58,119 nucleotides of DNA from Rubrivivax sp. (GTDB taxonomy: Bacteria > Pseudomonadota > Gammaproteobacteria > Burkholderiales > Burkholderiaceae_C). The DNA lies in contig JAHCKS010000025.1 of the NCBI GenBank assembly GCA_026125665.1, forward strand, positions 1-58,119, read 5' to 3'. The notes under the pieces were generated by a model that was given only the letters and a program-made list of their open reading frames with translations, had not been told where the DNA came from and ran no database searches. Position 1 is the first letter of the stretch. Each line of letters starts with the position of its first letter. This document shows positions 16,844-26,598 of this stretch, one piece after another. A program made the position numbers and the translations under genes.

Positions 16844-16861
16844 ACGTCACGGATCTGTCAT
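16844..16861 (+). promoter_or_regulatory. Candidate Pho box between plcP and ppk2
   Basis: ACGTCAC-GGAT-CTGTCAT: half-sites 11 bp apart, the second perfect and the first with two mismatches. It is 40 bp before the ppk2 ATG and also 47 bp from the divergent plcP start, so it may serve one or both. Confidence 0.6.
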
Positions 16862-16901
16862 CGATCGCTGGCAAGTTCCGGCGTGTGCACCAAACCATGC
16901 C

Positions 16902-17828
16902 ATGAACGACAAGCTGTCCGCCCCCGAGCACCAGGAGCTCCTGCGCCGCATCGAGCTCGACCTGCTCGACAGCTACGACGAGGAGATCGAGCTCGAGGCC
17001 GAGGACCGGGTGCCGCCCGGCCCGGGGGTCGAGGGGGGCGCACCGGTGGCGGACGGCGACTTCCGCCGCACGTACTTCCGCGAGCTCTTCCGCCTGCAGG
17101 CCGAGCTCGTGAAGGTGCAGGACTGGGTGGCCGCGACGCGGCAGAAGGTGGTCATCGTCTTCGAGGGCCGCGACGCAGCCGGCAAGGGCGGTGTCATCAA
17201 GCGCATCACGCAGCGGCTGAACCCGCGCGTGTGCCGCGTCGTCGCGCTGCCGGCGCCCAACGACCGCGAGCGCACGCAGTGGTACTTCCAGCGTTACGTC
17301 CCGCACCTGCCGGCGGCCGGCGAGATGGTGCTGTTCGACCGCAGCTGGTACAACCGCGCCGGCGTCGAGCGCGTGATGGGCTTCTGCAGCGAGGCCGACG
17401 TGGAGGAGTTCTTCCGCTCCGTGCCCGAGTTCGAGCGCATGCTCGTGCGCTCGGGCATCCGGCTCTTCAAGTACTGGTTCTCCATCACCGACGAGGAACA
17501 GCACCTGCGCTTCCTCGGGCGCATCCACGACCCGCTGAAGCAGTGGAAGTTCTCGCCGATGGACCTGGAGAGCCGCCGCCGCTGGGAGGCCTACACGAAG
17601 GCCAAGGAGGCGATGCTCGAGCGCACGCACATCGCCGAGGCGCCGTGGTGGGTGGTGCAGGCGGTGGACAAGAAGCGGGCGCGGCTGAACTGCATCGCCC
17701 ACCTGCTGTCGCTGCTGCCGTACAGCGAGGTGCCGCGGCCGACGATCGAGCTGCCGCCGCGCGAGCGGCATCCGGACTACATCCGCCGGCCGGTGCCGGC
17801 GGACATGGTGGTGCCGGAGGTCTTTTGA
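16902..17828 (+). CDS. ppk2: Polyphosphate kinase 2
   Basis: PPK2 transfers phosphate between polyphosphate and nucleotides, usually making GTP or ATP from the diphosphate. The 308-residue single-domain protein has Walker A in FEGRDAAGKGG (residues 88-97), followed by VIKRITQRLNPR, the lid/Walker B block LFDRSWYNRAGVERVMGF and QWKFSPMDLESRRRW. Length and motifs fit the one-domain class I PPK2 that acts on NDPs. An acidic linker lies at residues 24-40. A Pho box precedes it and the pst operon follows 174 bp later. Direction in vivo (synthesis or use of polyphosphate) cannot be read from sequence. Confidence 0.94.
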   Translation: MNDKLSAPEHQELLRRIELDLLDSYDEEIELEAEDRVPPGPGVEGGAPVADGDFRRTYFRELFRLQAELVKVQDWVAATRQKVVIVFEGRDAAGKGGVIKRITQRLNPRVCRVVALPAPNDRERTQWYFQRYVPHLPAAGEMVLFDRSWYNRAGVERVMGFCSEADVEEFFRSVPEFERMLVRSGIRLFKYWFSITDEEQHLRFLGRIHDPLKQWKFSPMDLESRRRWEAYTKAKEAMLERTHIAEAPWWVVQAVDKKRARLNCIAHLLSLLPYSEVPRPTIELPPRERHPDYIRRPVPADMVVPEVF

Positions 17829-17895
17829 AGGCCTGTCGCCGGGCACCGACGGCCGGCTGCCGCCGCCGGCGGGCAGCTCGCCGCGAGGGTGCGCG

Positions 17896-17913
17896 CCGTC
17901 ACGAGGGTGTCAC
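17896..17913 (+). promoter_or_regulatory. Distal Pho box of pstS promoter
   Basis: CCGTCAC-GAGG-GTGTCAC: half-sites 11 bp apart, each one or two mismatches from CTGTCAC. It is the first of two such sites before pstS. Confidence 0.65.
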
Positions 17914-17926
17914 ATGCCGGCCCGGA

Positions 17927-17944
17927 CCGTCACGGTCCTGTCAC
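17927..17944 (+). promoter_or_regulatory. Proximal Pho box of pstS promoter
   Basis: CCGTCAC-GGTC-CTGTCAC: half-sites 11 bp apart, the second perfect. It ends about 60 bp before pstS, and tandem boxes at a pst promoter are typical of strong PhoB control. Confidence 0.72.
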
Positions 17945-18005
17945 AGGGGCCGCCTACAGTGAGTTCGATCACGAACTCGTGTCCCAACCCAGCCAGGAGC
18001 CCATG

Positions 18006-18998
<993 letters not shown>

Positions 18999-19051
18999 CC
19001 CGCCCGCGAAGCGACATCAGAACCAGGCAGGGCGGCCAGCCACCTGCCTTG

Positions 19052-19087
19052 CGGCCCCGCAGCCGGGCGCGGCGCGGGGCCGTTTTT
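19052..19087 (+). terminator. Intrinsic terminator between pstS and pstC
   Basis: A 9-bp stem (CGGCCCCGC / GCGGGGCCG) is followed directly by TTTTT. It lies 53 nt after the pstS stop and 25 nt before pstC. It probably acts as a partial terminator to set a high PstS to PstCAB ratio. Confidence 0.75.
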
Positions 19088-19112
19088 CGGCCGCCCGAAG
19101 GAGGTTCCTAGA

Positions 19113-20087
19113 ATGGCCAGCACAGGCACCACGACAGCGAGAGGGGACGGCGTGGCCGAGATGCCGCTCACCGGCGAGGCGCGACTGGCGCAACTGGCCA
19201 AGGCGAAGGTGGCGCGCAAGCGCCGCGAGAAGATCATCGAGGCGCTGCTGTTGCTGGCCGCGTGCGTCTCCGTGTTCACCACGGTGGGCATCGTCTACAT
19301 CCTGCTGAAGGAGTCGTTCGTCTTCTTCACGCAGGTCTCGGTGTGGGACTTCCTGACCGACACGCAGTGGACGCCGCTGTTCGACGACGCGCACTTCGGC
19401 ATCATGGTGCTGCTGTCGGGCACGATCACGAGCTCGGCCGTGGCGCTGCTGGTGGCGGTGCCGCTGGGCACGATCATCGCCATCTACCTGTCGGAGTTCG
19501 CCGGCCACAAGACGCGCGAGACGCTGAAGCCGCTGCTCGAGCTGCTGTCGGGCGTGCCGACCATCATCTACGGCTACTTCGCGTTGCTGTTCGTCACGCC
19601 GCTGCTGCAGAAGGTCTTCCCGGAGCTGCCGGGCTTCAACGTGCTTTCGGCCGGGCTGGTGATGGGCATCATGATCATCCCGTACGTCGCGTCGCTGTCC
19701 GAGGACGCGATGCGCGCCGTGCCGATGGGCCTGCGCGAAGGCAGCTACGCGATGGGCGCCACGCGCTACCAGACGGCGGTGAAGGTGGTGGTGCCGGCGG
19801 CGTTGTCGGGCATCGCGTCGGCCTACATCCTCGGCATCTCGCGCGCCGTCGGCGAGACGATGATCCTGGCGGTTGCCGCCGGCATGCAGCCGAACCTGAC
19901 GCTCAACCCGATGGAGCCGGCGGCCACGATCACCAGCTACATCGTGCAGGTGGCGCTCGGCGACCTGCCGCACGGCTCGGTGGGCTACCAGACGATCTTC
20001 GCCGCCGGCCTGATGCTGCTGCTGCTGACGCTGGCGTTCAACATGCTCGGCTACTGGGTGCGCCGACGCTACCGCGAGGCGTACTGA
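19113..20087 (+). CDS. pstC: Phosphate ABC transporter permease PstC
   Basis: A 324-residue inner-membrane permease of the PstSCAB importer with about six transmembrane helices. The cytoplasmic N-terminus is basic (AKVARKRREKIIEALL). The ABC permease coupling (EAA) loop is visible in MRAVPMGLREGSYAMGATRYQTAVKVVVPAALSGI-like sequence near residues 190-225, followed by SRAVGETMILAVAAG. A good AAGGAGG precedes the ATG. It is separated from pstS by an intrinsic terminator and from pstA by 31 nt. Confidence 0.95.
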   Translation: MASTGTTTARGDGVAEMPLTGEARLAQLAKAKVARKRREKIIEALLLLAACVSVFTTVGIVYILLKESFVFFTQVSVWDFLTDTQWTPLFDDAHFGIMVLLSGTITSSAVALLVAVPLGTIIAIYLSEFAGHKTRETLKPLLELLSGVPTIIYGYFALLFVTPLLQKVFPELPGFNVLSAGLVMGIMIIPYVASLSEDAMRAVPMGLREGSYAMGATRYQTAVKVVVPAALSGIASAYILGISRAVGETMILAVAAGMQPNLTLNPMEPAATITSYIVQVALGDLPHGSVGYQTIFAAGLMLLLLTLAFNMLGYWVRRRYREAY

Positions 20088-20118
20088 CAACGAGCGACCC
20101 CCGGGCGGAGACCTGCAC

Positions 20119-21087
20119 ATGAACGACACCTCCTCGAGCTTCGGCGACAGCGTGCTGGCCAAGCCGCTGGCCGACCGCACGGCCGAGATCCGCGCCCTCA
20201 TCCGCGTGGCCAAGCGGTGGGACCACTTCTTCGCGCTGCTCGGGCTGCTGGCGATGATGGTCGGCATCCTCACGCTGGTGGCGCTGTTCACCGAGATGGT
20301 GATCGACGGCCTGCCGCGGCTGAGCCCCGACTTCTTCACCAACTTCCCGTCGCGGCGCGCCGGCCAGGCCGGCATCCTCTCGGCCTGGGTCGGCTCGGTG
20401 CTCGTGATGCTGGTGACGGCGTTCTTCGCCGTGCCGGTGGGCATCGCCGGCGCCATCTACCTCGAGGAGTACGCGAAGAAGAACTGGATCACCGACGTCA
20501 TCGAGATCAACATCACGAATCTCGCCGGCGTGCCGTCCATCGTCTACGGCCTGCTGGCGCTGGGGCTGTTCGTCTACGTCTTCGGGTTCGGGCAGAGCAT
20601 CCTGACTGCCGGCCTGACGCTCGCGCTGCTGATCCTGCCCATCGTCATCGTCGCCACGCGCGAGGCGCTGCGCTCGATCCCGCAGCACATCCGCGAAGCG
20701 GCCTACGGCTGCGGGGCCTCGCAGTGGCAGGTGGTGCACGACCACCTGCTGCCCTACAGCACGCCCGGCATCCTCACCGGTGTCATCATCGGCATGGCGC
20801 GCGCCATCGGCGAGACGGCACCCATCATCACCATCGGCGCGCTGACCTTCATCGCCTTCCTGCCGCCCGTGCCGGGCGCGGGCGACCCGCCGGCGGGCCT
20901 CTTCGACTGGCTGTTCTCGCCGTTCACGGTGATGCCGATCCAGATCTTCAACTGGACCTCGCGGCCCGACCCCGCCTTCCACCAGAACGCCGCCGCCGCC
21001 AGCCTGGTGCTGGTCGTGATGACGCTCGGCATGAACGCGCTCGCCATCTGGCTGCGCTACAAGCTGCGCAAGAACATCAAGTGGTAG
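20119..21087 (+). CDS. pstA: Phosphate ABC transporter permease PstA
   Basis: The 322-residue partner of PstC. It has about six membrane helices, the NLAGVPSIVYGLLALGLF segment, and the EAA loop REALRSIPQHIREAAYGCGAS, then ARAIGETAPIITIGA. N-terminal 35 residues are cytoplasmic. It lies 31 nt after pstC and 21 nt before pstB. Confidence 0.95.
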   Translation: MNDTSSSFGDSVLAKPLADRTAEIRALIRVAKRWDHFFALLGLLAMMVGILTLVALFTEMVIDGLPRLSPDFFTNFPSRRAGQAGILSAWVGSVLVMLVTAFFAVPVGIAGAIYLEEYAKKNWITDVIEINITNLAGVPSIVYGLLALGLFVYVFGFGQSILTAGLTLALLILPIVIVATREALRSIPQHIREAAYGCGASQWQVVHDHLLPYSTPGILTGVIIGMARAIGETAPIITIGALTFIAFLPPVPGAGDPPAGLFDWLFSPFTVMPIQIFNWTSRPDPAFHQNAAAASLVLVVMTLGMNALAIWLRYKLRKNIKW

Positions 21088-21108
21088 ACCGCAGAACCTG
21101 AACCGACC

Positions 21109-21900
21109 ATGTCCACCATCACGCTGCCGACGAACCCGCCGCCGCTGAAGGCGCAGAGCAAGGACCTCGACTTCTACTACGGCGACTTCAAGGCGCTGAA
21201 AGGCGTCTCGATGCCGGTGTACGAGAACAAGGTGACGGCGCTGATCGGCCCCTCGGGCTGCGGCAAGAGCACGTACCTGCGCTGCTACAACCGCATGCAC
21301 GACCTCTACCCGGGCAACCGCTACGTCGGCGAGATCTCGCTGCAGCCCGATGCGGTGAACGTGCTTGCCCCGCAGGTCGACCCGATCGAGGTGCGCATGC
21401 GCATCTCGATGGTGTTCCAGAAGCCCAACCCGTTCCCGAAGAGCATCTTCGAGAACGTCGCCTACGGCCTGCGCGTGCGCAACGAGAAGAGCCGAAGCTT
21501 CATCGGCGACAAGGTCGAGGCGGCGCTGCGTGGCGCGGCGCTGTGGGAGGAGGTGCGCGACCGGCTCGACCAGGCGGGCAGCAACCTCTCCGGCGGCCAG
21601 CAGCAGCGGCTGTGCATCGCCCGCGCGCTCGCCACCGACCCGGAGATCATCCTCTTCGACGAGCCGACCTCGGCGCTCGATCCGATCGCCACCGGCGCGA
21701 TCGAGGAGCTGATCGGCGAGCTGAAGAAGAAGGTCAGCATCCTCATCGTCACGCACAACATGCAGCAGGCGGCGCGTGTGTCGGACTTCACCGCCTACAT
21801 GTACCTCGGCGAGCTGATCGAATACGGCGACACGAAGGAGATCTTCATGAAGCCGCGGCGCAAGGAGACCGAGGATTACATCACCGGGCGGTTCGGCTGA
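21109..21900 (+). CDS. pstB: Phosphate ABC transporter ATPase PstB
   Basis: The 263-residue ATPase that powers phosphate import. It shows Walker [11 protein letters not shown]-loop [23 protein letters not shown] signature LSGGQQQRL, Walker [13 protein letters not shown] and the switch histidine in IVTHNM. Length and motifs are fully typical. It also takes part in signalling phosphate status to PhoR through PhoU. Confidence 0.97.
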   Translation: MSTITLPTNPPPLKAQSKDLDFYYGDFKALKGVSMPVYENKVTALIGPSGCGKSTYLRCYNRMHDLYPGNRYVGEISLQPDAVNVLAPQVDPIEVRMRISMVFQKPNPFPKSIFENVAYGLRVRNEKSRSFIGDKVEAALRGAALWEEVRDRLDQAGSNLSGGQQQRLCIARALATDPEIILFDEPTSALDPIATGAIEELIGELKKKVSILIVTHNMQQAARVSDFTAYMYLGELIEYGDTKEIFMKPRRKETEDYITGRFG

Positions 21901-21927
21901 TCGCCACGCCTTGCGGGAGCACCAGAC

Positions 21928-22629
21928 ATGAGCGACAAGCATCTTTCGACCCAGTTCGACGCCGAGCTGTCGGGCATCTCCAACCGCGTGCTGGAGATGG
22001 GCGGCCTCGTGGAGAGCCAGGTGGCGCAGGCGATCTACGCGCTGCGCAACCTGAGCCAGGAGACGGCCGAGCAGGTGCTGACGGTGGAAGACCGCGTCAA
22101 CCAGATGGAGGTGGAGATCGACCGCGACCTCACCGCCATCATCGCGCGCCGGCAGCCCACGGCGCGCGACCTGCGCCTGCTGATCGCCGTGCACAAGACG
22201 ATCGCCAACCTCGAGCGCGTGGGCGACGAGGCGGCGCGCGTGGCGCGCGTGGCGCAGCGCCTGCTGGCCACCGGCGTGTCCACGCGCCTGCCGGCTTCGG
22301 ACCTCGGCATCGAGGCCGACCTCGCGATCGCCCAGCTGCGCAAGGCGCTGGACGCCTTCGCGCGGCTGGACACGACGAAGGCGCTGGAGGTGCTGAAGCA
22401 GGACGACCAGATCGACCGCGAGTTCGAGGGCCTGCTGCGCAAGCTCATCACCTACATGATGGAAGACCCGCGCACGATCTCGGCCAGCATCGACCTGGTC
22501 TTCGTTGCCAAGGCCATCGAGCGCGTCGGCGACCACGCGAAGAACCTGGCCGAGGCCATCATCTACATCGTCAAGGGCACCGACGTGCGCCACGCCACGC
22601 TCGAGGCGGTGGAAGACGCGGTGCGCTGA
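21928..22629 (+). CDS. phoU: Phosphate signalling protein PhoU
   Basis: A 233-residue all-helical protein made of two PhoU three-helix repeats, with ExxxD metal-binding clusters such as LERVGDEAARVARVA in the first half and IERVGDHAKNLAEAI in the second. PhoU links PstB to PhoR and keeps the Pho regulon off when phosphate is plentiful. It lies 27 nt after pstB and 41 nt before phoB. Confidence 0.96.
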   Translation: MSDKHLSTQFDAELSGISNRVLEMGGLVESQVAQAIYALRNLSQETAEQVLTVEDRVNQMEVEIDRDLTAIIARRQPTARDLRLLIAVHKTIANLERVGDEAARVARVAQRLLATGVSTRLPASDLGIEADLAIAQLRKALDAFARLDTTKALEVLKQDDQIDREFEGLLRKLITYMMEDPRTISASIDLVFVAKAIERVGDHAKNLAEAIIYIVKGTDVRHATLEAVEDAVR

Positions 22630-22670
22630 GCGGCGATGAGGCGGCAGGGCAGGGCGGCGCGGGAGCAGGC

Positions 22671-23435
22671 ATGAGTGCGGTGCTGGTGGTCGAGGACGAA
22701 CCGGCGATCGCGGAGCTGATCGCGATCCACCTGCGCCATGCCGGGCACGAGGTCACGCTGGCCACCGATGCCGCGGCGGCGCAGGCGCGCGTCGACGAGC
22801 GCCTGCCCGACCTCGTGCTGCTCGACTGGATGCTGCCCGGGCCGGCCGGAACGAGCTCGGGCGTGCAGCTGGCGCGCCGCTGGCGCAGCGAGGCGCGCAC
22901 GCGCGAGCTGCCGGTCATCATGCTGACCGCGCGGGTCGAGGAAGCCGACAAGGTGGCCGGGCTCGACGCCGGCGCCGACGACTACCTGACCAAGCCGTTT
23001 TCGCCGCGCGAGCTGATGGCACGCATCCGCGCCGTGCTGCGCCGCAAGGCCCCGCAGACGCTGGACGCCGCGGTGGAGCTGGCCGGGCTGCGGCTCGACC
23101 CGGCGACGCGCCGCGTCAGCCGCCGGCTCGGCGAGGCGACCGTCGAGCTCAAGCTCGGGCCCACCGAGTTCCGCCTGCTGCATTTCTTCATGACGCACCC
23201 CGAGCGCGTGCACAGCCGCGCCCAGCTGCTCGACCGCGTCTGGGGCGATCACGTCTTCATCGAGGAACGGACGGTGGACGTGCACGTGAAGCGCCTGCGC
23301 GAGGCGCTGTCGCCGGCCCATGCCGCCGGCCTCGTCGAGACCGTGCGCGGGGCCGGCTACCGCTTCACGCAGCAGGGGGCCGCGGACACGGCCGCCGCGC
23401 CGCCGGTGCAGGCGGCCGGCAAGGCCGCGGCCTGA
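22671..23435 (+). CDS. phoB: Phosphate regulon response regulator PhoB
   Basis: A 254-residue OmpR-type regulator. The receiver domain has the acidic pair EDE near residue 10, the phospho-acceptor in LVLLDWMLPG, and the conserved Lys in DYLTKPFSPREL. The winged-helix DNA-binding domain shows LKLGPTEFRLLHFFMTHPERVHSR and the recognition helix RTVDVHVKRLREAL. A 20-residue Ala-rich tail is unusual. The ATG at 22671 is used, since upstream in-frame sequence is antisense-like phoU overlap. PhoB should bind the CTGTCAY direct repeats found through the island. Confidence 0.95.
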   Translation: MSAVLVVEDEPAIAELIAIHLRHAGHEVTLATDAAAAQARVDERLPDLVLLDWMLPGPAGTSSGVQLARRWRSEARTRELPVIMLTARVEEADKVAGLDAGADDYLTKPFSPRELMARIRAVLRRKAPQTLDAAVELAGLRLDPATRRVSRRLGEATVELKLGPTEFRLLHFFMTHPERVHSRAQLLDRVWGDHVFIEERTVDVHVKRLREALSPAHAAGLVETVRGAGYRFTQQGAADTAAAPPVQAAGKAAA

Positions 23436-23441
23436 GCAGAC

Positions 23442-24791
23442 ATGTCACGATTCGAGGGCTGGCTCGTCGGTCGCGTCGCGAGCAGCACCGCGAAGCTGGC
23501 GCTGGGCATGCTGGGCGGGCTCGCGGCCGGCAAGTCGATCGGCTGGCCGGTGGCCGGGACGGTCATCGGCGGCATCGTCGCCGGCCTGTGGATGAACACC
23601 CGCGACGCCCGCCGCGCCGCACGCCTGGCCGACTGGCTGCACGGGCCCACCGACCGCCCCGCGCCGCGCGAGCGTGGCTTCTGGGGCGAGCTGGCCTACC
23701 GCGTCGAGCGCCTGCTGCGCCAGCGCGAACGTGTCATTGCCGCCGAGCGCGGGCGCCTGCGCCAGTTCCTCTCGGGCATCGAGGCGTCACCGAACGGCGT
23801 GCTGCTGCTCGACGCCCAGGGCCACATCGAGTGGTGCAACGGCGTCGCGGCCGAGCACTTCGGCCTCGACCCGCAGCGCGACTTGCACCAGCGCGCGACG
23901 AACCTGATCCGCTCGCCGGTGTTCGTCAGCCACCTGCAGGAAGGCGACTTCGCTCAGCCGGTGGTGCTGCCCGGTGCCGTGGACCGCGGCACGCTGCAGG
24001 TGCTGATCCGCGCCTATGGCGAGGGCCAGAAGCTCGTGCTCTCGCAGGACATCACCGAGCACGAGCGCTCCGACGCGATGCGCCGCGACTTCGTGGCCAA
24101 CGTCTCGCACGAGATCCGCACGCCGCTGACGGTGCTGGCCGGCTTCATCGAGACGCTGTCGCAGCTGCCGCTGTCGGAGGCCGAGCGGCAGCGCGTGCTG
24201 GCGCTGATGCAGCAGCAGACGACGCGCATGCAGGCGCTGGTGGCCGACCTGCTGACCCTGGCGCAGCTCGAAGGCAGCCCGCGTCCGCCGTCGGACCGCT
24301 GGGTGGGCGTGCGCACGTTGCTGGAGGCGGTGCGCGTCGACGCGCTGGCGCTTTCGGCCGGTCGCCACCGCATCGAGGTGGGCGGCGGCGCCGATGCCGA
24401 GATCGCCGGCAGCGAGGCGGAGCTGCTCAGCGCCTTCGGCAACCTGCTGAGCAACGCCGTGCGCTACACGCCGGAAGGCGGCCAGATCAGGGCCTGCTGG
24501 GCCTGGCGCGACGACGGCGGCGGCTGCTTCGAGGTCACCGACACCGGCATCGGCATCGCGCGCGAGCACATCCCGCGCATCACCGAACGCTTCTACCGCG
24601 TCGACCCCAGCCGCACGCGCGAGACCGGCGGCACCGGGCTCGGGCTGTCGATCGTCAAGCACGTGGTGCAGCGGCATGGCGGCGAGGTGCAGGTGGAGAG
24701 CGAGCCGGGGCGTGGCTCCACCTTCCGCCTCGTGCTGCCGCCGCTGCGCGTGCGTCGGCGGGCGGCGTCGAACGAGGCGCTGGCGGCCTGA
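23442..24791 (+). CDS. phoR: Phosphate regulon sensor histidine kinase PhoR
   Basis: A 449-residue membrane histidine kinase. An N-terminal hydrophobic region (residues about 15-50) likely forms one or two membrane spans with no large periplasmic sensor. A PAS domain follows (GIEASPNGVLLLDAQGHIEW), then HisKA with the phospho-histidine in FVANVSHEIRTPLTVLAGF, and HATPase with NLLSNAVRYTPEGG, DTGIGI and GGTGLGLSIVKH. The architecture is standard PhoR. It starts 6 nt after phoB and converges on the GT39-like gene. Confidence 0.95.
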   Translation: MSRFEGWLVGRVASSTAKLALGMLGGLAAGKSIGWPVAGTVIGGIVAGLWMNTRDARRAARLADWLHGPTDRPAPRERGFWGELAYRVERLLRQRERVIAAERGRLRQFLSGIEASPNGVLLLDAQGHIEWCNGVAAEHFGLDPQRDLHQRATNLIRSPVFVSHLQEGDFAQPVVLPGAVDRGTLQVLIRAYGEGQKLVLSQDITEHERSDAMRRDFVANVSHEIRTPLTVLAGFIETLSQLPLSEAERQRVLALMQQQTTRMQALVADLLTLAQLEGSPRPPSDRWVGVRTLLEAVRVDALALSAGRHRIEVGGGADAEIAGSEAELLSAFGNLLSNAVRYTPEGGQIRACWAWRDDGGGCFEVTDTGIGIAREHIPRITERFYRVDPSRTRETGGTGLGLSIVKHVVQRHGGEVQVESEPGRGSTFRLVLPPLRVRRRAASNEALAA

Positions 24792-24815
24792 GGGCGCCCC
24801 GGAACGGCCGGCGCC

Positions 24816-26489
24816 TCAGCGGCGATCGGCGCGCCTGAACACCAGCGTGCGCTCGTCGCGTTCGGCCGGGCGCAGCAGCTCGGCGAGCTTCTCGTAGCCG
24901 GGCGGCGCATCGGGCAGCGGGCGCGAGCGCGTGACGTAGACCAGGTACGGGCAGGCGTCGGCCGCCGCGCCGCCGCGCGCCTCGATGCGCCAGCCGCCGA
25001 AGACTTCGAGCGCGGCCACCGTGGCCGCCGGCGCGCCCGGGGCGGCGACGCAGCTGTCGGCCGGCAGGTCGGGGGGCAGCTGCGTCGCGATGCGCTGCAC
25101 CCACAGGCGCGGGCTGCGTGCGAAGTCCAGCAGCGGCAGCCACAGCGTCATCGCGAGCAGCCAGCCGAGCGCGACGCCGCCGGCGGGCAGCACGAGGCTC
25201 TTCCACAACGCCTCGCGGTGGCGCCCGGTGCGCCAGCGCACGAGCCAGACCCACGCCGCGGTGCCGAGCAGCGCCAGCAGCAGCTCGGGCCACGAGAAGA
25301 CGGGCACGAAGTCGGGCGCGAGCTTGGCGATGTTGGCCGCCGGCTTGGCCGGCACGCCGGTGTGCATCGCCACGTACATGACCCAGATGAACACCGCCGC
25401 GGCGGTGAACAGCAGCATCGAGAACCAGTCCACCGCGGCGGCCGTGCTGCGCCGGAAGGTGGGCAGCGCCAGGGCGGCGAGCACGGCGAGCGCCGGCAGG
25501 CCGAGCATCAGTGCGCGGTCGCTGCCGCCCATCGCGAGGTTGGCCGCCAGCGCCACGACGAGCACCACCAGCGGCACCGACATGTGCCGGTGCAGCAGGT
25601 GACGGCGCCAGCGCCAGAGTGTCCACAGCGCGAACAGCCAGCCGGGCCACATGAACCACAGCCACTGGCGCGCGATGCCGGGCACCTGCTCCCACTCAAG
25701 GCCCGTGGCACGCCAGCGCCACGCGCCGAGTGCCTGCGCGAGAAGCGCCGCCAGCAGGGCGCCGGCGCCGACCCACGGCGCGAAGCGTCGCACCTGCGGG
25801 TAGTGCGAGAAGGCGCACACGACGAGGCCGCCCGCGCCCATCGCGAGCGCCATGCTGGGCGCGCCGCTGCCGGCAAGCGCCGGCAGCGCCACCATCACCG
25901 CCAGGCGCGAGCGCACGGGTCGGAACGGCGCCGCGGCCAGCGCGTACAGGAACAGGCCGGTGGCAGCCAGCTGAGCCAGCTCGGGTGTCGTCTCGTGGCC
26001 GAGCTGCAGCAGGCCGAGCGAGGCCATGAGCGCGAGCACGGCGCCGTCGGCAATGGCGCGCGCGTAGGCCACCGGGTCGGCCTCGCCCCCGAAGGCGAAG
26101 GGCAGGGGCAAGGCCGCGTCGGTGCGCGCGAGGTGGAAGGTCGTGTACCACGCCAGCGCCAGCGCGGCAGCGAGCAGCAGCGCGAAAGGCAGGCGGGCGG
26201 CGAGCGGGGCGTCGAGCATCGGCGACAGCGCCGTGATGCTGGCCGCGCCCAGCCAGTGCGGCAACAGGCCGGAGTCGCCGGCCACGCCGCCGAGCGTGGG
26301 CATCCACCAGGTCGTGCGACCGCTGGCCATGGCAGCCATCTGACCGAACGCCGCCAGATCGGCGTTGCGCCACGGGTCGCGGCCGATGACGCCGGGCAGC
26401 ACATACACGGCGCACAGCAGCACCAGCGCCACGCGCGGCAGTGGTCGCGCGCCGCGCTCGGTGACGAGGGCCGGGTTGGGGGTGTTCAC
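24816..26489 (-). CDS. GT39-like polytopic membrane glycosyltransferase (ArnT/PMT type)
   Basis: A 557-residue protein with about 10-12 membrane helices and a soluble C-terminal domain of about 100 residues. Near the N-terminus GVIGRDPWRNADLAAFGQM is the conserved acidic loop of ArnT and protein O-mannosyltransferase-like enzymes (usual GRDEARYA-type motif), with the catalytic Asp in the first periplasmic loop. Such enzymes move sugars from polyprenyl-phosphate donors on the periplasmic face. Substrate is unknown. It is convergent with phoR and next to rpmE2 with a 109-bp gap; no Pho site was seen. Confidence 0.8.
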   Translation of the reverse strand: MNTPNPALVTERGARPLPRVALVLLCAVYVLPGVIGRDPWRNADLAAFGQMAAMASGRTTWWMPTLGGVAGDSGLLPHWLGAASITALSPMLDAPLAARLPFALLLAAALALAWYTTFHLARTDAALPLPFAFGGEADPVAYARAIADGAVLALMASLGLLQLGHETTPELAQLAATGLFLYALAAAPFRPVRSRLAVMVALPALAGSGAPSMALAMGAGGLVVCAFSHYPQVRRFAPWVGAGALLAALLAQALGAWRWRATGLEWEQVPGIARQWLWFMWPGWLFALWTLWRWRRHLLHRHMSVPLVVLVVALAANLAMGGSDRALMLGLPALAVLAALALPTFRRSTAAAVDWFSMLLFTAAAVFIWVMYVAMHTGVPAKPAANIAKLAPDFVPVFSWPELLLALLGTAAWVWLVRWRTGRHREALWKSLVLPAGGVALGWLLAMTLWLPLLDFARSPRLWVQRIATQLPPDLPADSCVAAPGAPAATVAALEVFGGWRIEARGGAAADACPYLVYVTRSRPLPDAPPGYEKLAELLRPAERDERTLVFRRADRR

Positions 26490-26528
26490 GCCGCCGCGAT
26501 GCTAGCGGTGTCGCGTGAAGAAGCGCGA

Positions 26529-26550
26529 AGGGGCAGCCGAGGCCGCCCCT
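26529..26550 (-). terminator. Possible terminator after rpmE2
   Basis: On the minus strand a 6-bp stem AGGGGC / GCCCCT with a 10-nt loop lies 48 nt beyond the rpmE2 stop, followed by a modestly T-rich tract (TCGCGCTTCTT). Weak. Confidence 0.3.
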
Positions 26551-26598
26551 GCGCTGGAGCCCGTGGTGCGGCCCGCGATGCGCAGGCCGCCCCGTCGC

